Below are positions 58,921-64,000 of a stretch of 64,000 bases of DNA, one piece after another. Position 1 is the first letter of the stretch; each line of letters starts with the position of its first letter. This stretch comes from SZUA-35 sp965530755. Lineage in GTDB: Bacteria; Actinomycetota; Acidimicrobiia; Acidimicrobiales; SZUA-35. The DNA lies in assembly GCA_965530755.1 (NCBI GenBank), contig CBESNA010000015.1, forward strand, positions 1 through 64,000, read 5' to 3'. The position numbers and the translations under genes were made by a program. Below the pieces are notes generated by a model. That model ran no database searches. It saw only the letters and a list, made by a program, of their open reading frames with translations, and had not been told where the DNA came from.

Positions 58921-60609
58921 TCAGCGCTGAGCCCTGCCGAAGTATTCTTCGCTGCTGGCCAGGTTGGCGGCGAGCGCCAGATCGTCACCGTGTTCGAGCA
59001 CACCGGACCAGTAGTCCTCGCCACCTCTGTCGGATGAACGCCCCAGGAGATCTCGATAGAGCGCCTGGACTCGCGTTCGACGGCTCTCGTCCGACTGGTA
59101 GAAGCGAAGCGCGACCGACCCAGCATTGGTCCGGTTCACCTCGCCGACCCAGTACGAAAGACCACCCCTGTCCGGGTTCCGGATCAACAGTTCGCTGTAC
59201 AGATCTGAGATCCAGCGGTCGACCTGGTTGCCCTCAGCAGCGAGGTACTCCGGGCTTCCGTAGAACAGCGCCGCCATCTTCGCCACGGACATGCCGCTCT
59301 GGAGCTGGGAGATCCAGAATCCCCGGCCCGAGGCATCCGGGCCGCGACCGAGCGTGCCGACATACATCTGCTCGACAACATTCGCCGCCCACTCGTCACT
59401 CTTCGCCAGTTCGGCGACGAGGTCGTACCGTGACTCGCCGGCGTTCAGACGGCTGATCCAGCGGTTGGTCTCGGTGCTGTTGGCGTCGCGGCCGACGAAG
59501 TCGTTGAACGCCGCGTCGGCGAACGCAGCGACTTCCAATGGCGACACCTGCGGAACTGGAGCGTCACCGATCACGGTCACGTCGTAGTCGAAGCTCTTCC
59601 GCTGCGACCCCACACCGACGTTGCCGACGGTGATGCGGTACGTCTGGTCGATCGACGGTGAGGTGTTGATTCCGACGGGTTCCCACACCACGATCGAGAA
59701 GGGAGCCTGTTGCGAATCATTTCCGAAGACGATGGGACTGGCGACCGTCTCGACCACACGACCGTTCTCGATCCGCTGCATCGTCACCGATGCGGCAGCG
59801 AGATCGGCATCGCGCAGCCCGAATGACCATCGGGGGAAGACGAGCTCGCCGGGAACGAATCCTCGCGCCGGCCAGGCGATGAACCCCTCGGGTTCACGGA
59901 GCTGGGGCTGAGCGCCGAATGCGTTGTCGATCACCCAGAGGGTGTTGGTCGCCTGGCGGCCCGGGCCTGGTGTGTCTCCGGTGCCGAACTGACTCGCCGT
60001 CGGATGGAGGATCCAGTTGCGGTGTCCGACCGACACGTTGCCCGCACCCGGATCGAGCATGTACCCCGTGATGGCGTGGGGGCCGGTGCGTCCGAGATAG
60101 AGGTTGGATCCCCCGGCCGCCTCTGCGCCGCGCGTCGTGTAGCAGCCAAATGAAGAATCGGGGGTGTGGGAGAGCCTGTCGGTCACCGACATCATCAAGG
60201 CCGCTTCCTGGGCCTTCGCCGAGAAGGTCGCGTTCTCTGTGACGTCGGCAGGCACGCCGGCGATCGACCGGAACCAGTTGACCCGGTCGATGATCGCGGC
60301 ACGGTACGCAGTGCTGGTCGTTCCGGCATTGCAGGTCGAACGGTTTCCCGTCCAGCCGATGTCGGGAGTGGCACGGGAGAACTCGGCCTCGTGACTGTCG
60401 ATGACCGCCTGACGATTCGAGGTGTCGATCCAGTCACCAGTGGTGAGCCGAGCGAACGGTGCCGGTGCGGTGACAGCCGTCGGGGTCACCGTCGATGCGG
60501 CCCCAGCGGTGCCGGCGAACACCAGCGTGGCCACGGCGGCAACAGCCACGGACCGCACGATCGCCGATGTCCGTCTGTCGTCTTTTCGGGGAGCGTCCGT
60601 GTTCCTCAT
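58921..60609 (-). CDS. Secreted CAP-domain protein with C-terminal DUF4214 repeats
   Basis: A 562-residue exported protein. An N-terminal signal peptide (AVAAVATLVFAGTAGAA, to about 37) leads to a CAP/SCP-like domain (about 95-250: RAAIIDRVNWFRSIAGVPADV, GHRNWILHPTASQFGTGD). A beta-sandwich linker (about 255-350) is followed by DUF4214 modules (about 365-560; YVGTLGRGPDASGRGFWISQ, SELLIRNPDRGGLSYWVGEV, YRDLLGRSSDRGGEDYW) that recur every 45-50 residues and often contact calcium or surface layers. CAP domains have varied roles; no catalytic residues can be claimed. A 26-nt hairpin lies 33 bp upstream. Confidence 0.85.
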   Translation of the reverse strand: MRNTDAPRKDDRRTSAIVRSVAVAAVATLVFAGTAGAASTVTPTAVTAPAPFARLTTGDWIDTSNRQAVIDSHEAEFSRATPDIGWTGNRSTCNAGTTSTAYRAAIIDRVNWFRSIAGVPADVTENATFSAKAQEAALMMSVTDRLSHTPDSSFGCYTTRGAEAAGGSNLYLGRTGPHAITGYMLDPGAGNVSVGHRNWILHPTASQFGTGDTPGPGRQATNTLWVIDNAFGAQPQLREPEGFIAWPARGFVPGELVFPRWSFGLRDADLAAASVTMQRIENGRVVETVASPIVFGNDSQQAPFSIVVWEPVGINTSPSIDQTYRITVGNVGVGSQRKSFDYDVTVIGDAPVPQVSPLEVAAFADAAFNDFVGRDANSTETNRWISRLNAGESRYDLVAELAKSDEWAANVVEQMYVGTLGRGPDASGRGFWISQLQSGMSVAKMAALFYGSPEYLAAEGNQVDRWISDLYSELLIRNPDRGGLSYWVGEVNRTNAGSVALRFYQSDESRRTRVQALYRDLLGRSSDRGGEDYWSGVLEHGDDLALAANLASSEEYFGRAQR

Positions 60610-60641
60610 CAGGAGGTCCTACGGCAGGCAACATCACCGAA

Positions 60642-60667
60642 CTTGATGGGCCGTCCGGCCCATCAAG
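60642..60667 (-). terminator. Perfect 11-bp hairpin between nusB and CAP gene
   Basis: CTTGATGGGCC (60642-60652) and GGCCCATCAAG (60657-60667) flank a 4-nt loop. It lies 33 nt upstream of the CAP-DUF4214 start and 167 nt after the nusB stop. It may end the pepQ-efp-nusB transcript or sit in the 5' UTR of the secreted protein. No T-run follows. The rest of the 225-bp gap shows CCCC/GGGG short palindromes but no gene. Confidence 0.5.
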
Positions 60668-60834
60668 AGCGCTCCCGCACGCTCCGTTACGTGCGCTGCT
60701 CTCCGGTCCGAATCCGCTGGAATCAGCCCCTACCGGGGCGCGGATCACCCTGCAGAGCGAGCGCTCAGGCCGGACTCGGGAGGGCTCGAATCACAATTGC
60801 TCGCCTGCCGGCGGCCCAAACCACAGCCGAACGC

Positions 60835-61257
60835 TCAACGATTCGTGTCGCGTGCAATCGCACCGAGGACGCCGTTGACGAACTTCGCCGACTCATCGGT
60901 GCCGTAACGCGAGGCGAGATCAACCGCCTCGGCGAGGACCACACCAGTCGGTGTGTCCGTGACCTGGAGCTCAGCGACGGCGAGTCGCAGCACGAGGAGA
61001 TCGAGCACGGGAAGGCGCTCGATGGTCCAGCCGCGAAGGCGCTCTGCGATGGCTCGATCGATTTCTTCGACGTCGATTTCGACGCCCTCGAGCAACCGAG
61101 TCGTGTAGTGGTCTGGCTCGAGCGTCAATGAGGCCAGCAACGTGGCGAGATCAACACCCCGCTGTCGCTGCTCGTACGCGAGCTCGAGCGCTCGTTCTCG
61201 AGCTTCGCGGCGGAGACGGGCACGGCCGATCGCTGCTCCAGGCGCTGGATCAGACAC
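60835..61257 (-). CDS. nusB: Transcription antitermination factor NusB
   Basis: 140-residue all-helical RNA-binding factor acting with S10 on rRNA boxA. RLRREARERALELAYEQRQRG, IAERLRGWTIERLPVLDLLVLRLAVAEL, and TPTGVVLAEAVDLASRYGTDESAKFVNGVLG are characteristic. GTG at 61257 overlaps the efp stop by 8 nt. Confidence 0.95.
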   Translation of the reverse strand: MSDPAPGAAIGRARLRREARERALELAYEQRQRGVDLATLLASLTLEPDHYTTRLLEGVEIDVEEIDRAIAERLRGWTIERLPVLDLLVLRLAVAELQVTDTPTGVVLAEAVDLASRYGTDESAKFVNGVLGAIARDTNR

Positions 61258-61813
61258 GGGTGAGATACTCGCCGCTCCGCGTGTCGACCTTGATCTTCGA
61301 GCCCTGCTCGACGAACAGGGGGACCTGCACCACCAAGCCCGTCTCGAGCGTGGCCGGCTTGCGGGCGCCGGACACGCGGTCACCCTGCAGGCCGGGCTCG
61401 GTCTCGGCCACCGTGAGCTCGACCGAGGCGGGCACGTCGGTTCCGATGATCTCGTCGCCGTACTTCTGGATCGAAATCGTCGAGTTCTCGACGATGTAGT
61501 TGGTGGCATCGCCCATGGCGATCTCGGTGACCGAACTCTGCTCGAAGGTCTCGTTGTCCATCACGACGTAGTCAGACCCGTCCCGATACAAGAATTGCAC
61601 GTCGCGCTTCTCGATGAACGCTCGATCGACCTTCTCACCGGCGCGAAAGGTGCGGTCGACCACGGCACCGGTACGAGCGTTTCGCAGCGTGGTGCGGACG
61701 AACGCTCCGCCCTTGCCGGGCTTCACGTGCTGGAACTCGACCACCTGCATGAGGTCGCCGTCGAGATCGAGCGTCATACCGTTCTTCAGGTCGTTGGTCG
61801 AGAACGTTGCCAT
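61250..61813 (-). CDS. efp: Elongation factor P
   Basis: 187-residue tRNA-mimic that relieves polyproline stalling. MATFSTNDLKNGMTLDLDGD opens domain I; the modification-site loop is KPGKGGAF with Lys at position 34. Domains II and III include TVAETEPGLQGDR and LFVEQGSKIKVDTRSGEYLTRV. It overlaps the end of pepQ by 28 nt. Confidence 0.97.
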   Translation of the reverse strand: MATFSTNDLKNGMTLDLDGDLMQVVEFQHVKPGKGGAFVRTTLRNARTGAVVDRTFRAGEKVDRAFIEKRDVQFLYRDGSDYVVMDNETFEQSSVTEIAMGDATNYIVENSTISIQKYGDEIIGTDVPASVELTVAETEPGLQGDRVSGARKPATLETGLVVQVPLFVEQGSKIKVDTRSGEYLTRV

Positions 61814-62943
61814 GGGGCCAAGCCTTTTGGAAAGTGAGTGATGGGTTCGCACCCCTGGTCGGTCACAACGACCGAATCCTCGATGCGTACGCCTCCGATT
61901 CCGGGGACGTACACACCTGGCTCGACCGTGACCACCAGGTCGGCAGCGAGGATACCGACCGAGCGCTCCGACAAGATGGGTTGCTCGTGGATCTCCAGTC
62001 CGATGCCATGACCGGTGCCGTGCACGAAGTGGTCACCGTGGCCGGCATCGACGATCAGATCCCGGCATGCACGGTCGATCGAGCGCTGATCGGCGCCCGC
62101 GGCGACCGCATCGACACCGGCCTGCTGCGCGACCTCGACCAGGTCGTACATCGCCACCTGGTCCTCAGTTGGTTCACCACCGACGACAAAGGTTCTGGTC
62201 ATGTCGCTGCCGTACCCGTCGACCGCCGCTCCGAAGTCGATGACGACCAAATCGCCCTTCGAGACAATTCGATCCGTCGGCCTGGCGTGGGGCCGGGCGC
62301 TGTTCTCCCCGGAAGCCACGATGGTCTCGAAGCTGAGCCCGTCGGCGCCTGCCTCGAACATGGAGGTCTCGAGCGAACGGGCCAGCTCGCGCTCGCTCAA
62401 TCCACCGGAGCGGATCGACGCTTCCTGATCCCAGAGGGCGCGATCGGCGATCGCCGCCGCGAGGCGAAGTCGATCGATTTCCCCTGGGTCCTTTTGCTGC
62501 CGGAGCGCGTCGATCAGTGGTCCTACCTCGACGAAATCGACAGCGCCCGGTGCATGCATCGCAGAACGCAGCGACCCCAGCCCGTCGACGCTCAGATCGT
62601 GGGATTCCACGGCGAGTCGACCGAAGCGGATTCGTTCGGCCACCTCGACCTCTGGCGTTCTCGTGATGACGAGGTCGGCCTCGACGCGGGACCGGTCGAG
62701 CTCCTGACCGGCTTGGTCTCGGTAGCGCCCATCCGTGATGAGCGTGAGCCCGCCGTCATCAGCGACGAGCAGACAGGCGTTCGACCCCGTGAACCCCGTG
62801 AGCCACCGCACGTTGACGAGCTTGGTGACGAGCATGGCCTGGCAACCCACGGCACCGAAGGCGTCGACGACTCGCGCCGTGCGGGCGGCGACGTCGGAGG
62901 CGATGAGGCTCCGGGCCTCCGCCCTTCCCGATTTCTCAGGCAC
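61786..62943 (-). CDS. pepQ: Xaa-Pro dipeptidase/aminopeptidase (M24)
   Basis: A 385-residue M24 metallopeptidase. Metal ligands are visible as Asp in VVIDFGAAVDGYGSDMTRTF, His in HGTGHGIGLEIHE, Glu in VVTVEPGVYVPG and Glu in GVRIEDSVVVT. An N-terminal creatinase-like domain precedes (about 1-150). GTG at 62943 overlaps the aroB stop by 8 nt; the longer upstream frame is an aroB shadow. It overlaps efp at its end by 28 nt, a tight aroB-pepQ-efp-nusB series. Confidence 0.93.
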   Translation of the reverse strand: MPEKSGRAEARSLIASDVAARTARVVDAFGAVGCQAMLVTKLVNVRWLTGFTGSNACLLVADDGGLTLITDGRYRDQAGQELDRSRVEADLVITRTPEVEVAERIRFGRLAVESHDLSVDGLGSLRSAMHAPGAVDFVEVGPLIDALRQQKDPGEIDRLRLAAAIADRALWDQEASIRSGGLSERELARSLETSMFEAGADGLSFETIVASGENSARPHARPTDRIVSKGDLVVIDFGAAVDGYGSDMTRTFVVGGEPTEDQVAMYDLVEVAQQAGVDAVAAGADQRSIDRACRDLIVDAGHGDHFVHGTGHGIGLEIHEQPILSERSVGILAADLVVTVEPGVYVPGIGGVRIEDSVVVTDQGCEPITHFPKGLAPWQRSRPTT

Positions 62944-63985
62944 GAAGGGCCTCCAGCGCATCGAGAAGCAGGGCGGTGTCGTCGACCCGCACCGGTTCGA
63001 CCCCGTTCGGTCCATCGAGCACGAAGGTGATGCCGTCGAGCGCTTTCTTGTCTCGGGCGAAGAGTTCGAGCATCTCGTTGGAGTCGAGCCCGGCAGGAAC
63101 CGTGACCGACTGGCCGTAGTGCTCGACCACGCGACGATGCTCGGCCACTGCGGCACGGTCGATGCGCCCGAGGCGGTACGCGACCTCGGCTGCGTACACC
63201 AACCCGATCGCCACGGCCTCGCCATGACGAAGTTCGTAGGTGCCTGCCGATTCGAGCGCGTGGCCGAGGGTGTGTCCGTAGTTCAGGATCGCCCGACGTC
63301 CGCCTTCACGCTCGTCTTCGGTCACGACGTCAGCCTTGATGCGTACGCAGGCCGCGACCCGATCGACCAACGGAAGCGCGTCGAGGTCGCCACCACCGAG
63401 GAAGTGATATTTCGCCAGTTCGCCCAGACCACTGCGATAGTCACGTTCGGGTAGGGATGCGAGTGTGTCGGTGTCGCAGAGCACTGCGCTCGGCTGCCAG
63501 AACGATCCGACCAGGTTCTTGCCCTCTGGGAGGTTGACGCCGCACTTTCCACCGATCGCAGCGTCGATCTGGCCCAACAGCGTGGTGGCGACGTGGATGA
63601 CCGGAATGCCGCGGTGGTAGACCGAAGCCGCAAACCCGCCGAGGTCGGTGACGACACCACCGCCGACGGCGACCACCACGTCATCCCTCGTCAATCCCCA
63701 TCTGGCGAACTCTGCTGCGAGGTCGCCGACGACCTCGAGCCGCTTCGCCCGCTCGCCGTCTTCCACCGTGAACACACGATGCTCGACGCCGGGGTCGACA
63801 TCGACACCGATCGCCGCCTGGGTGACGATCGCGACTCGTTTCGTGGCCGGAGGCAGGACCTCCGGCAGGCGGCGCCGCGCTCCGGGGCCGACGATCACCG
63901 GGTACGAGCGGCCACCGCCCACTTCGACGGGTTCGGTTCGGTGCAAGTGCTGGAGCGCATCAACGACGGTGTCTACGGGCCGCAC
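62936..63985 (-). CDS. aroB: 3-dehydroquinate synthase (possibly fused to an upstream domain; start uncertain at window edge)
   Basis: Second step of the shikimate pathway, NAD- and zinc-dependent. Seen motifs: VVVAVGGGVVTDLGGFAASVYHRGIP (NAD site), DAAIGGKCGVNLPEGKNLVGSFWQP, metal ligands in EGGRRAILNYGHTLGHALE. The frame is open without stop to base 64000 and reads AQIIAVRPVDTVVDAL upstream of a GTG at 63985. AroB starts within about 25 residues of PVEVGGGRSYPV, so a separate start at 63985 is possible, but the leading 25 residues look like the end of another domain such as shikimate kinase. Confidence 0.92.
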   Translation of the reverse strand: MRPVDTVVDALQHLHRTEPVEVGGGRSYPVIVGPGARRRLPEVLPPATKRVAIVTQAAIGVDVDPGVEHRVFTVEDGERAKRLEVVGDLAAEFARWGLTRDDVVVAVGGGVVTDLGGFAASVYHRGIPVIHVATTLLGQIDAAIGGKCGVNLPEGKNLVGSFWQPSAVLCDTDTLASLPERDYRSGLGELAKYHFLGGGDLDALPLVDRVAACVRIKADVVTEDEREGGRRAILNYGHTLGHALESAGTYELRHGEAVAIGLVYAAEVAYRLGRIDRAAVAEHRRVVEHYGQSVTVPAGLDSNEMLELFARDKKALDGITFVLDGPNGVEPVRVDDTALLLDALEALRA

Positions 63986-64000
63986 TGCGATGATCTGTGC

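Noticed and set aside
1..64000. tRNA genes and CRISPR arrays
   Set aside because: No cloverleaf-like TTCGAATC/GGTTCGA context with matching arms and no regularly spaced direct repeats were seen by eye; a tRNAscan or CRISPR search was not possible.

Overview
The window looks like a chromosomal segment of a high-GC Gram-positive bacterium, most likely an actinobacterium of the Acidimicrobiia type. The reasons are GC-rich coding with many GTG/TTG starts and 1-4 nt stop/start overlaps, an actinobacterial IHF (mIHF) between pyrF and gmk, the actinobacterial block order aroB-pepQ-efp-nusB-pyrR-pyrB-pyrC-carA-carB-pyrD-pyrF-mihF-gmk-rpoZ-coaBC-metK-priA-(def-fmt-rsmB), a PriA without a nucleotide-binding loop, and exported CAP/DUF4214 and PA14-type proteins. 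No transposase, phage gene, CRISPR array or tRNA was recognised. Taxonomy is inferred from gene content only.

Layout. 1-49: 5' tip of a 16S rRNA gene on the minus strand, with its promoter and leader up to about 430. 545-6978: tyrS, a small membrane-anchored protein, a TauD-type dioxygenase, a NUDIX hydrolase, a 3-methyladenine glycosylase and a large secreted PA14 protein. 7016-15573: a complete arginine operon argCJBDFRGH read leftwards, with a candidate ARG box overlapping the divergent uridine kinase promoter. 16396-24736: methyltransferase, oligoendopeptidase F, pheST, an rRNA methylase and infC-rpmI-rplT. 25033-32643: DUF1844, an ECF42-type sigma factor with its DGPF partner, a class V aminotransferase, a secreted PhoX-like protein, a GGDEF-EAL protein and a cold-shock-like protein. 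32694-39224: mostly rightward genes (hisE-hisG, cystathionine-synthase-like, serA-like, DUF1015, class I aminotransferase) with mog on the other strand. 39237-48916: rsmB-fmt-def, two rightward methyltransferases, a small gene framed by a 32-bp inverted repeat, then priA, metK, coaBC, rpoZ, gmk and mihF. 48934-57988: UMP biosynthesis genes pyrF, pyrD, carB, carA, pyrC, pyrB and pyrR (leftward transcription starts at pyrR). 58119-64000: HpcH-type aldolase, CAP-DUF4214 protein, nusB, efp, pepQ and aroB, which runs to the window edge.

Regulation. At least ten genes have a TAnnnT -10 box only 6-9 nt before the start codon, so leaderless transcripts are probably common. Exceptions with real leaders are 16S rRNA, infC (about 215 nt with strong hairpins), metK and pyrR. 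The pyrR leader has a PyrR-loop-like hairpin, a 9-nt antiterminator pairing and an intrinsic terminator that lies inside the first codons of pyrR.

The observations most worth a second look are the pyrR attenuator embedded in coding sequence, the single gene enclosed by a 31/32 inverted repeat abutting two convergent stop codons, an infC gene that can only start at a non-AUG codon (AUA preferred), and an ECF sigma factor with no canonical start that is in frame with its DGPF partner across one TGA.
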